Assembly: GCA_050013075.1 (NCBI GenBank)
Contig: JBEKFZ010000002.1
Span: 47,535 to 111,534, forward strand
Direction of reading: 5' to 3'
Source of the DNA: JBEKIK01 sp050013075
GTDB taxonomy: Bacteria; Planctomycetota; Planctomycetia; Pirellulales; Thermoguttaceae
DNA: 64,000 bases
Within the stretch, counting starts at the first letter, position 1. Each line of letters starts with the position of its first letter. Both the position numbers and the translations under genes were made by a program. The notes beneath the pieces are model-generated. The model saw only the letters and a program-made list of their open reading frames with translations. It made no database searches and was not told the DNA's origin. Positions 35,905-44,102 of the stretch are shown piece after piece.

Positions 35905-38547
35905 TCATTTGGGGGGCTCATCTTTCCGAATCTCCCGCTCCGCCTGCTCCCAGTCCTGAACTGCTCGACCGTCTTGGCGGCCTCGCTGCTCGTACAGTTC
36001 TAATGCACGCTTGGCGATCTGCGGTGTCAAATCGACAGGTTTCTTGGTTAATAGGGGCGCGGCAGTTCGATCGAATACCCGATACGCAAGCAGTTTCACG
36101 CGGTCATTTAAGAGAAACCAGGCCAGAGCATAACTCCAGACGAACCCGGCCCAACCCCAGCCGAGGGGCGTCATAAGGAATCCATAAACCGCTATCAACG
36201 TCGCCACGATTTGCGTGCCGAGCACGGCCACCCATAAAATCCGCGCGGGGCGTATGGACCAGAACGGGCCTCGCGTGCGCGTGAGGAAGATCGTCAGATG
36301 TCCCGCCACGGACAACTTCAAATACATCAGCGTCTGGATGTGCGCACGGTCGAGATAAAAGACGCGTTCACCGAGATAAAACAGGCCGAAGGCGGCGACA
36401 ACCCCGATGACGCCCAGCACCGTTGAGATCCCCAGCACCATTCGCATGTTCCAGGCCTCGGGCTTGTCCTTGTAATGAACGTTGTCATAGGCAATGGACA
36501 GGATGGCGCCGTCGTTGAGCAACGCGATCATCACGATCATCACCGCGGTCACCGGATAAAACTTGAAGAACAGGATCGCCAGCGTCATTAATAGCAGCAC
36601 GCGCAGCGTCTCGGCGATGCGGTAGATCGCGTAGCTATTCATCCGCTGGAAAATTTTCCGGCTCTCCTTGATCGCGTCGATGATCACCGACAGGCCGGGC
36701 GCTACCAGCACAATGGACGCCGCCGCGCGTGCCGCATCCGTCGCGCCCGAAACGGCGATGCCGCAGTCGGCTTTTTTCAACGCAGGGGCGTCGTTCACCC
36801 CATCGCCCGTCATGCCGACGATGTGGCCGCGGTTTTGCAGGACATCCACAATGTGGAACTTGTGTTCAGGGAACACCTGGGCAAAGCCGTCGGCCTTCTC
36901 GATGGAGTCGGCCACCGCCGCTGTCTCTTGATGCTTTACGTCGCCCAGGCCGCCGGCATCGAGGATATTTGTGCCCATGTCTAACTTTTTGGCGGTCTCC
37001 TTGGCGATGGCCAGTGCATCGCCCGTAACCATCTTGATCTTTACGCCCATCGCAAGGGCGGTCGCTATGGTTGCCTTGGCATCTTCGCGTGGCGGATCGA
37101 ACAAGGGCAACACGCCAACAAACTGCCATTGCCCGTCGCCCTCGGCCCGCGCCACGCCCAACGAACGGAAGCCGCGCGCCGCAAATTCGTTGACCGCCTT
37201 GTCGACGGTGGGTTTCACTTGCCCGGCGTTGGCCGACAACTTCAAGATCACCTGCGGTGCGCCCTTGGTCACCTTGAACTCCTTTCCGTCCCCCTTGACG
37301 GTGGCCTCGGTGCGTTTATGCACCGGGTCGAATGGCTGGAAATGGACTACCTGATAACCATTCAACGCATCTTTGTTTTTCAGACCGGCCAGCACGGCCA
37401 GATCAATGGTGTCGTTATTGTCCGAACGCGACGCCAGCGCGCCATCGAGGATAACTTGATCGGCGGGGACATTGTTCACACTGAACGGATCGCCCAGCGT
37501 CAGCTTGTTCTGCGTCAGGGTGCCGGTCTTGTCAGCGCACAGCACGTCCACGCCCGCCAATTCCTCGATGGCCACCAACCGGCTCACAATCGCTTGCTTC
37601 TTGGCGAGCAGGCGCGCGCCAACAGCCATTGTCACCGACAACACCGTAGGCATGGCCACGGGAATGGCCGCGACCGTGAGGATAAGGGCGAATAAGAGGA
37701 CAGGGTCCTTGGGAGGTTTCGCGTAGAGCATCGGTTCGCCGCGGAAGATGCCGACCGTAATAATCACCGCCACCAGAGCCACCGCTAGGATGATCAGGTA
37801 CTTGCCGATCTTCAGTACGGCCTGTTGAAAATGGCTGACGGTGTGCGCCTCCTGCACCAATTGCGCCGTCTTGCCGAAGTAGGTGTTAGCACCCGTGGCA
37901 TAGACCAGTGCGCCGATTTCACCCTGACGAATGATCGAGCCGGAAAACACCGCGTCGCCGGATTTGCGCTCGGCGGGCAACGACTCTCCAGTCAGCGCGG
38001 ATTGATCCACCTCCACTGGGTCGCCCTCCAGCAAGCGCGCATCCGCCGGCACAATGTCGCCCAGGCGCACGCGGATGACGTCGCCCGGCACCAACTCACG
38101 CGCCGCCGGGGTAATCCACTTTCCATCACGTTTCACACGAGCCTTGATCGCCAGCCTGGCCTTCAGCGCGTCGATGGCGTTGCCTGCCTGGCGTTCTTCC
38201 CAGAATCCGACCACGGCGTTGGCAACCAGCAACAGGAGGATGATGCTAAAATCCTCCCAGTGCCCGACCACGCCCGACAGAATCACCGCAATCTCGATCA
38301 TCCACGGAATTGGACCCCAAAAATAGGTGAGGAATTTCAGGATCGGATTGCTCTTCTCTTCTTTAATCTCGTTAGGTCCATATTGGGTCAGCCGTTTCTG
38401 CGCCTCGGCTTGACTGAGGCCATCCGGCGACGACCCCAATTTTTTCTCCACTTCCGGCAGGGGCAGGGATTTCAAATCATCCTTCGCATCGGGCTTCGAT
38501 TCCGGTTTCGATTCGGAAGCCTTGGGCTGGTCGGCATTGGGTTCCAT
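35905..38547 (-). CDS. P3A-type plasma-membrane H+-ATPase
   Basis: The 880-aa product resembles the fungal and plant PMA proton pump and its prokaryotic homologues. The N-terminus is charged and Lys/Pro-rich, then FWGPIPWMIEIAVILS forms the first helices. DQSALTGESLPA, the phosphorylation motif DKTGTLTQNKL, KGAPQVILKL and GDGVNDAPALKKAD follow in order. It should export protons at the cost of ATP and so build membrane potential. AAAGGA precedes the ATG. It lies between gnd and a GH130 gene, and may use ATP produced by the fermentative route encoded nearby. Confidence 0.93.
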   Translation of the reverse strand: MEPNADQPKASESKPESKPDAKDDLKSLPLPEVEKKLGSSPDGLSQAEAQKRLTQYGPNEIKEEKSNPILKFLTYFWGPIPWMIEIAVILSGVVGHWEDFSIILLLLVANAVVGFWEERQAGNAIDALKARLAIKARVKRDGKWITPAARELVPGDVIRVRLGDIVPADARLLEGDPVEVDQSALTGESLPAERKSGDAVFSGSIIRQGEIGALVYATGANTYFGKTAQLVQEAHTVSHFQQAVLKIGKYLIILAVALVAVIITVGIFRGEPMLYAKPPKDPVLLFALILTVAAIPVAMPTVLSVTMAVGARLLAKKQAIVSRLVAIEELAGVDVLCADKTGTLTQNKLTLGDPFSVNNVPADQVILDGALASRSDNNDTIDLAVLAGLKNKDALNGYQVVHFQPFDPVHKRTEATVKGDGKEFKVTKGAPQVILKLSANAGQVKPTVDKAVNEFAARGFRSLGVARAEGDGQWQFVGVLPLFDPPREDAKATIATALAMGVKIKMVTGDALAIAKETAKKLDMGTNILDAGGLGDVKHQETAAVADSIEKADGFAQVFPEHKFHIVDVLQNRGHIVGMTGDGVNDAPALKKADCGIAVSGATDAARAAASIVLVAPGLSVIIDAIKESRKIFQRMNSYAIYRIAETLRVLLLMTLAILFFKFYPVTAVMIVMIALLNDGAILSIAYDNVHYKDKPEAWNMRMVLGISTVLGVIGVVAAFGLFYLGERVFYLDRAHIQTLMYLKLSVAGHLTIFLTRTRGPFWSIRPARILWVAVLGTQIVATLIAVYGFLMTPLGWGWAGFVWSYALAWFLLNDRVKLLAYRVFDRTAAPLLTKKPVDLTPQIAKRALELYEQRGRQDGRAVQDWEQAEREIRKDEPPK

Positions 38548-38591
38548 AATGTTTATCCTTTCGCAGTATTAAATTCCCGAAATTGGGCGCG

Positions 38592-39701
38592 TTACACCTT
38601 CGCTTCCGGCGAATCGGCGACTCCTTCCGGCGGTAAAAAATCCGGCACGTCGAGGCGTGCCACGCCAATCCGGTCGTCGGCCATTCCATAATAGACGTCA
38701 AAGCGGTCCGGCAAGCCAAGATCATCGCGACGGTCGATGCCGGTGGGGAACACGACGTTCGCGATGGTCCCACGGCGTTCTTGCGGCAGCATCGGTGTCA
38801 ACACCGGCTCCGCCGAACGATAGCGGATCACGCGCGGATGCTCATTCGAGAGCACCATCACTCCGGCCGAGTAGCACAGTTGATGTCCGTCGTTGCTCGG
38901 CTCCGCCATTTTGCTCACGCCGTGGTAAATGATCAGCCAGCCGTGCCGGGTTAGGATGGGCGGAGTGCCGCCGCCGATTTTAAGCCGCTCCCAGGGTGAC
39001 ACCGGAGTCGCCAGCCGGTGATGCGAGTTAAACAGGCCGAGGTGCTGCGGTTCACGGCCTTCCAAAACCATCGGGCAGTAGGAAATCCAGATGCTTTCCC
39101 GATCGAGATCCACCACCCGGGACTCGGGATGGCAGGCGGTTTCCTCCGGCCGAGTGCCGGGAAAAAGGGGTCGATGGAGCAAGGCCATCTGCATTTTCCC
39201 GGCGTGATTTGGAATGGCGATGGGAAAGACGCTGGCATCCTTGTTGTCCACGTGGACGAAATCGATGCCGTGATACGGATCAAAGGTCGCGAGCCCCAGT
39301 CGCTCCCAGTGAAACAAATCCTCCGATACGGCCATGGCGATCCGTGGGCCGATGGGCGAAAGCGCCGCGTAAGTCATCACGTAGCGCTGGAGCGGTTCGA
39401 TAAACGTAATACGCGGATCCTCGCAGCCACCGCCGCCGTCGGGCAACCGCTCGTAATCGGCTTCCGGCTCCAGTGCGATGCCGAGCCGTTGGACGCCTGT
39501 CGGATCGCCGGCTCCATTGAAACGAACTAGTGCAATGCCGATGCGCGAGTAATTGCCCCGTGCGACGAGCCGTGGAAACAGGTAAAGCTTGCCATCAGGA
39601 CCGCGAACTGCAGCCGGATTCAGGACGCCTTCAATCTCCTGGGGATTACCCGGCTCCGGCTCCATCAACACCCCCAGGCGCTGCAACTTAAACCCACTCA
39701 T
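38592..39701 (-). CDS. Glycoside hydrolase family 130 (mannoside phosphorylase-like)
   Basis: The 369-aa product has the five-bladed GH130 pattern. VLNPAAVRGPDGKLYLFPRL lies near residue 31 and GCEDPRITFIEPLQRYVMTY near 92, where the Asp is the proposed proton donor. GGGTPPILTRHGWLIIYHGV follows near 250. GH130 enzymes act on beta-mannosides, mostly by phosphorolysis. The start at 39701 follows AAGGGAGGATTTG. Next to manA and a PMM-like gene, it would feed mannose-1-phosphate or mannose into central metabolism. Confidence 0.87.
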   Translation of the reverse strand: MSGFKLQRLGVLMEPEPGNPQEIEGVLNPAAVRGPDGKLYLFPRLVARGNYSRIGIALVRFNGAGDPTGVQRLGIALEPEADYERLPDGGGGCEDPRITFIEPLQRYVMTYAALSPIGPRIAMAVSEDLFHWERLGLATFDPYHGIDFVHVDNKDASVFPIAIPNHAGKMQMALLHRPLFPGTRPEETACHPESRVVDLDRESIWISYCPMVLEGREPQHLGLFNSHHRLATPVSPWERLKIGGGTPPILTRHGWLIIYHGVSKMAEPSNDGHQLCYSAGVMVLSNEHPRVIRYRSAEPVLTPMLPQERRGTIANVVFPTGIDRRDDLGLPDRFDVYYGMADDRIGVARLDVPDFLPPEGVADSPEAKV

Positions 39702-39718
39702 CAAATCCTCCCTTAAGG

Positions 39719-40477
39719 TCACGCTTGCTGATCGTGATCTAAACAAGCGATGATCGCCTCGGTAACCCGTTTAGTTTCATTGGGACCTCGAACTGGAATA
39801 GAAACAACGCCTGCTTCTTCAGCCGGATAGTCGTTTCCTCCCGGGAACAAGGCATCACCTATGAAAATCATCTCTTTCAATGAAATGCCCAGGATGTCTC
39901 GCAGCTTTCTGACTCCGTAGGCTTTGTCAATGCCTGGTTTGGTGACATCAATGGATGTCGCGCCACCTAATCGGACGGAAAACTCGGGGATATAAGTGTC
40001 AAGGATTGTTTTGATCTTCTGCCGCTTGTTGAAATCAGGGTCCCATTTTTTCTTTTCTTCCAAAGGGGCCTGCTGACCCAATGCGGAAAATGTTATCTGG
40101 CTTCCCCGGTCTTCAATTACCTCTCCCCAGACTTTTTCGACCTTGAAGCCCGCCACTCCGGTCGCCTTCTTTAGAGAACTGATGATTTTCTCTTTTTCAT
40201 CCGCGGTGAAATCTTCTGAATAGATCTTTTTCCAATCCCCCTTGTATTGGTAGAACTTTGTTCCACATGTCGGAAGGATGGATAGATTCACCAAGCGCTG
40301 GTCATGGGGAAGATTGGAGAGCACTTGTTTTTCAAACTGCGGCCAATCGCCTCCGGAAATCACGGCTGCTTTGACGATACCGAGAAGGTCATGCAGCAGT
40401 GCCGACATTTCGGTATCCAGAGACGCTTTACTTTCGGCAAGTGTGCCATCCAGATCATAAACAATTAGCTTTTTCAT
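39719..40477 (-). CDS. HAD-IIB hydrolase, eukaryote-type phosphomannomutase-like
   Basis: The 252-aa product starts with IVYDLDGTLAESK, the DxDGT nucleophile motif, and continues with AVISGGDWPQFEKQV. EDRGSQITFSALGQQAP and GATSIDVTKPGIDKAYG resemble eukaryotic PMM and related HAD-IIB sugar phosphatases. It could interconvert mannose-6- and mannose-1-phosphate, or dephosphorylate a sugar phosphate. The gene lies 4 bases after manA and 17 bases before GH130, which supports a mannose role. Confidence 0.8.
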   Translation of the reverse strand: MKKLIVYDLDGTLAESKASLDTEMSALLHDLLGIVKAAVISGGDWPQFEKQVLSNLPHDQRLVNLSILPTCGTKFYQYKGDWKKIYSEDFTADEKEKIISSLKKATGVAGFKVEKVWGEVIEDRGSQITFSALGQQAPLEEKKKWDPDFNKRQKIKTILDTYIPEFSVRLGGATSIDVTKPGIDKAYGVRKLRDILGISLKEMIFIGDALFPGGNDYPAEEAGVVSIPVRGPNETKRVTEAIIACLDHDQQA

Positions 40478-40481
40478 TGGA

Positions 40482-41480
40482 TTATGTTCTTTCCGGTAGC
40501 GAAAGTTCCAACAAGTTCACTGCACTGCGCGGCCGAAACACACACGCTCCGACCACGGCCGGCAAGAGCAGCACGTCCCCTTTTCCGACGGTATAATTTG
40601 CGCCATCGTGCTCCAACTGGCCATCGCCGGCGATGCACACTAGCACACGCGGCGTTCCCGCTAGGCCGACAATAAACGGCGATTCTCCGCGAAGTCGCCA
40701 CAATCCAAAATGTTCACAAAGAAAGAGCCGCTCTCGCAGCACCGGCTTCACCTCTTCCGCTACCGGTACCACCGGACCTATCACACCTTGCGCAAAATCA
40801 ATGCAGGCAATCGCTTGATCGACTTGGAGTGCACGCGGCTTGCCTGTCTTGGCGTCAATATGGTCCCAGTCGTACAGGCGAAACGTCACGTCGCTGTTCT
40901 GCTGAACCTCGAACACCACAATGTCGCCGCCCAGAGAGTGAACCGTCCCAGCCGGTAGAAAGACGCCGTCGCCGGGTTTCGGAGTGAAGCATACGAGGTG
41001 GTCCGCCACTGCCCCGTTTGCGATCGCCCGCCGCAGATTGTCTGCAGTGGTACCTGGCTTTAAGCCCGCATAGATGCGGCTTTCTGTCCCCGCCTCCAGC
41101 ACGACCCATGCTTCGGTCTTACCGGTCTCGCCCGCTGGCAGAAGGTCCGTATGCGCATCCGTGGGATGCACCTGGACCGAGAGCATTTCACGTGCATCGA
41201 GGAACTTCAGCAGCAGTGGGAATCGGCGGAAACGCCCGGCCAGCTTTCCCAGCAATTGCTCCGGAGACTGCTCAAGCAATTGACCGATGGTCCGCCCTTT
41301 GAGCGGCCCATTGGCTACGTGGCTTTGATGGTCATCGCGATCGCTGAGTACCCACGCTTCGCCGATGGGGCCATCGCTCGGCAGCGGCGCGGTGAGCACA
41401 TCGGCCAAACGCCGGCCGCCCCAGAGCCGATACTGATAAATCGGTTCGAATCGCAGGGGATACAAAGGTATTTGACTCAT
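40482..41480 (-). CDS. manA: Mannose-6-phosphate isomerase, class I
   Basis: The 332-aa enzyme interconverts mannose-6-phosphate and fructose-6-phosphate and needs Zn2+. LKFLDAREMLSVQVHPTDAH (near residue 90) holds the Gln and His zinc ligands and GKTEAWVVLEA the Glu. FLPAGTVHSLGGDIVVFEVQ is the second cupin block. The start at 41480 (MSQIPLYPLRF) is chosen because upstream residues lack family character. It lies 23 bases after fba and links mannose to glycolysis. Confidence 0.92.
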   Translation of the reverse strand: MSQIPLYPLRFEPIYQYRLWGGRRLADVLTAPLPSDGPIGEAWVLSDRDDHQSHVANGPLKGRTIGQLLEQSPEQLLGKLAGRFRRFPLLLKFLDAREMLSVQVHPTDAHTDLLPAGETGKTEAWVVLEAGTESRIYAGLKPGTTADNLRRAIANGAVADHLVCFTPKPGDGVFLPAGTVHSLGGDIVVFEVQQNSDVTFRLYDWDHIDAKTGKPRALQVDQAIACIDFAQGVIGPVVPVAEEVKPVLRERLFLCEHFGLWRLRGESPFIVGLAGTPRVLVCIAGDGQLEHDGANYTVGKGDVLLLPAVVGACVFRPRSAVNLLELSLPERT

Positions 41481-41503
41481 GGTATGTCTCTTTGTTGTCA
41501 TGC

Positions 41504-42526
41504 TCATGTTTTTTCCATCGCGGCATTGTACTGGCCACGGCGCGCAGCCCGGTTGCACCTGGCTCGATGATACAGAGCTTGCTGTGCCGCCAAGACGTGG
41601 GTCTCCTTGCCTTGCCAAATTTCCAAAGCCGGTTGCTGGATGGCGCGGGCAAACGAAAACGCCAACGCCCAAGGCAGTCGCGACTTGAATCTAACATTCA
41701 TGGCATTCAAACGGACCGAGGCCAATTCACCGGATTGGCCGCCCGACAAGAACGCAATCCCCGGAACGGCAGCAGGGACGGCTCGCAAAAGACACCTCAC
41801 CGTGGCGTCGGCCACCTCGTCCACCGCTTCTTGCTTGGGACAGGTCAATCCCGGAAGCACCATGTTGGGCTTCAGGATCATGCCCTCCAGCGTCACCCGT
41901 TGTGTGTAAAGCTGGTTGAAAACCGTTCGCAGGACTTCTTCCGTTACCTCGCGGCACCGCTCCAGGGTATGCTCGCCGTCCATGAGCACTTCCGGCTCGA
42001 TGACGGGGACCAGTCCGGCTTCCTGGCACAACGCGGCATAGCGAGCCAAAGTCTGCGCGTTGGCCTCGATGCAACCCCGGCTGGGAAGACCATCGCCCAC
42101 GGCAATCACCGCTCGCCACTTGGCAAAACGTGCGTCCATTTGAGAGTATTCAGCCAGGCGGTCGCGCAATCTGTCTAGACCTTCGGTTATTTTCTCGCCG
42201 GGATGACCTGCCATGTCCTTTGCACCGGCGTCAACTTTAATGCCGGGAATGATTCCCGCATCGGTGATGACTTTAACAAAGGGAGTGCCATCTTTCTTAT
42301 GCTGGCGGATCGTTTCGTCGTAGAGTATAGCGCCACTAATACACTCACCGAGACCGGGCGTGGTCACAATCATCTCCCGATAGGCACGCCGGGCCTCCTC
42401 AGTCTGGGGAATCCCCACCTTGGCAAATCGTTTGTTGCAGGTTGGATTACTTTCATCCATCGCCAGCAGGCCCTTGTCACCGGCGACCAGCGCCATTGCA
42501 GTGTTTATTAGCTCTTGTAAACTCAT
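41504..42526 (-). CDS. Fructose-bisphosphate aldolase, class I
   Basis: The 340-aa protein has KGLLAMDESNPTCNKRF at the N-terminus and the Schiff-base block GMILKPNMVLPG near residue 222, with GIAFLSGGQSGE near 258. These are class I (metal-independent) aldolase motifs. It splits fructose-1,6-bisphosphate into the two triose phosphates, or joins them. AGAGGTATCAGAG precedes the ATG. The C-terminus (QYNAAMEKT) is of typical length. It lies between rpiB and manA in the same orientation. Confidence 0.94.
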   Translation of the reverse strand: MSLQELINTAMALVAGDKGLLAMDESNPTCNKRFAKVGIPQTEEARRAYREMIVTTPGLGECISGAILYDETIRQHKKDGTPFVKVITDAGIIPGIKVDAGAKDMAGHPGEKITEGLDRLRDRLAEYSQMDARFAKWRAVIAVGDGLPSRGCIEANAQTLARYAALCQEAGLVPVIEPEVLMDGEHTLERCREVTEEVLRTVFNQLYTQRVTLEGMILKPNMVLPGLTCPKQEAVDEVADATVRCLLRAVPAAVPGIAFLSGGQSGELASVRLNAMNVRFKSRLPWALAFSFARAIQQPALEIWQGKETHVLAAQQALYHRARCNRAARRGQYNAAMEKT

Positions 42527-42540
42527 CTCTGATACCTCTA

Positions 42541-42999
42541 TTAAAACTTATTCTCTCTTTCCAATGCCGCCACTTTCTCCAGACGACGTCTGAACCGCTC
42601 GTCTCCCTTGAAATTGGCGCTCAGGAACGTCTGGACCAAATCCCAGGATAGAGCGTATCCGGTGACCCGGCCGCCCAGACACATAACATTCATATCGTCG
42701 TCCTCTACGCCCTGATGGGCGGAGAAGGAATCCGTGATCAACGCCGCCCGCACGCCGGGCACCTTGTTGGCCGCAACGCAAGCTCCTACCCCGCTGCCGC
42801 AGATGGCCAGGCCCCGGGTAACCTCACCCCTTGCCACCGCCTTGGCCAGGGGCACCACAAAATCAGGGTAGTCATCTCCAGTAACCAGTTCATGCGCGCC
42901 GAAGTCCACTACCTCATAACCGGCGGCCTTGAGGGCCGCAGTCAGTTGCACTTTCAACTCAAACCCGCCATGGTCTGCAGCTATGCCAATGCGCATCAT
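42541..42999 (-). CDS. rpiB: Ribose-5-phosphate isomerase B
   Basis: The 152-aa product has IGIAADHGGFELKVQL at the N-terminus, the active-site GLAICGSGVGACVAANK near residue 65 and NVMCLGGRVTGYALS near 104. It interconverts ribose- and ribulose-5-phosphate, feeding the pentose phosphate and phosphoketolase routes. GAGGAAAA precedes two adjacent ATG codons, so the start may be either. It overlaps the MBL stub that runs into it. Confidence 0.93.
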   Translation of the reverse strand: MMRIGIAADHGGFELKVQLTAALKAAGYEVVDFGAHELVTGDDYPDFVVPLAKAVARGEVTRGLAICGSGVGACVAANKVPGVRAALITDSFSAHQGVEDDDMNVMCLGGRVTGYALSWDLVQTFLSANFKGDERFRRRLEKVAALERENKF

Positions 43000-43070
43000 T
43001 TTTCCTCCACGCTCAGTAGATACTTCGAGACGGTCATACAGCCTACCGCGCCGAGGAATTGGATAATCAT
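42996..43070 (-). pseudogene. 5' stub of a beta-CASP MBL-fold gene
   Basis: Twenty-four codons from ATG 43068-43070 read MIIQFLGAVGCMTVSKYLL and then SVEEK before a TGA that overlaps the rpiB start. They match the N-terminus of RNase J/CPSF-like metallo-hydrolases (M-IQFLGAAGTVTGSKYLLE). The catalytic domain is absent. It may survive because it couples translation to rpiB, or it may be a deletion remnant. Confidence 0.5.
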
Positions 43071-43090
43071 AGTTTTTTCTCTGACCATAT

Positions 43091-44095
43091 TCAGCCCTTT
43101 CGTAACAGTAGGATCAGGCCGACCAATGCCGCCAACAATGCCACCCACAGCCCGATGGCGATGCGCGTGGCTTTTGCGGCGCGATTTTTCTCCCACCAGG
43201 TTGCTGGGTGAATGCCCTGCACCAGAAACGTTGTCACGCCGGCAAGGTTCACGCAAATCAGGTTCACCATAAACAGCGACAACGCACCCATGGCCAACTC
43301 CGGCTCCCCGCCGCCCAGCAGCAGCCCGAACGTCACCAGCGGCGGCAACAACGCCACTGCCACCATCACACCGACCAGCGCCGCCGACACGCCCGTGGTG
43401 AATGCCAGTGCGCCCGCGCAGCCCGACGCCAATGCCACCGCGATGTCGCCCGGCACCACACGCGTGCGCGGCACCACTTCCGGCAATGCCGGGTCCACGT
43501 GCACCAGTACGCCGATAATCGCCGACAACGCCATCACCGTCGCAATCCCGGCCAGACTCGTCCGGAGCGCGCGCCACAGAAGCGACAAATCACCCAACGT
43601 AGTGCCAAGCGACAACGCCATGTTCGGCCCGAGCAATGGCGCAATCACCATCGCCCCGATGATGATGGCCACGCTGTTTTGGCGCAGACCGATGGACGCC
43701 ACGATGGTGGACAACACCACCATCGCCAGATAGACCCGCGAACACCGCGCGGCATCTTTAATGTCCTCATACAACTCTTCTCGGCCGATCCGCTCCGGCG
43801 ATTTTTCTTCCGTCGGCGGTTGTTCGGGCGTGGCGGCCGGCTCCGGCTCGGCGCGCGGCAATGTTGCCTCGACAGGCAGAATCACCACCCGGTTGCCCTC
43901 CCCACCGGCATACTGTTTCTCCAACAAATCCAGCACCGCCTCGCTCTGTTCCGCGTCCAACAAAATCCGCACTAGCACTTCCCCGTCAGGCAATCGGACC
44001 TGCCGGTGTTCGAGCACCTTGTGCTCCTTGAGAAGCTCGCGGACTTTCCCGCCGTCTTTCTCCGGCAACACCATCTCAATCAATCGTAGCGCCAT
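43091..44095 (-). CDS. DUF389/TIGR00341 family membrane protein
   Basis: The 334-aa product has a soluble N-terminal part (about residues 1-100) and a membrane core with GAMVIAPLLGPNMALSLGTT near residue 147 and several further helices. This is the DUF389/TIGR00341 pattern. The family's function is not established. AAAGGATGACACCGCG precedes the ATG at 44095. It begins a few bases from the end of xfp. Confidence 0.82.
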   Translation of the reverse strand: MALRLIEMVLPEKDGGKVRELLKEHKVLEHRQVRLPDGEVLVRILLDAEQSEAVLDLLEKQYAGGEGNRVVILPVEATLPRAEPEPAATPEQPPTEEKSPERIGREELYEDIKDAARCSRVYLAMVVLSTIVASIGLRQNSVAIIIGAMVIAPLLGPNMALSLGTTLGDLSLLWRALRTSLAGIATVMALSAIIGVLVHVDPALPEVVPRTRVVPGDIAVALASGCAGALAFTTGVSAALVGVMVAVALLPPLVTFGLLLGGGEPELAMGALSLFMVNLICVNLAGVTTFLVQGIHPATWWEKNRAAKATRIAIGLWVALLAALVGLILLLRKG

Positions 44096-44102
44096 CGCGG
44101 TG

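Noticed and set aside
43208..43975. Plus-strand frame of about 255 codons, rich in His/Arg/Gln
   Set aside because: It lies opposite the DUF389 gene and mirrors its G+C-rich codons; there is no ribosome binding site or family.
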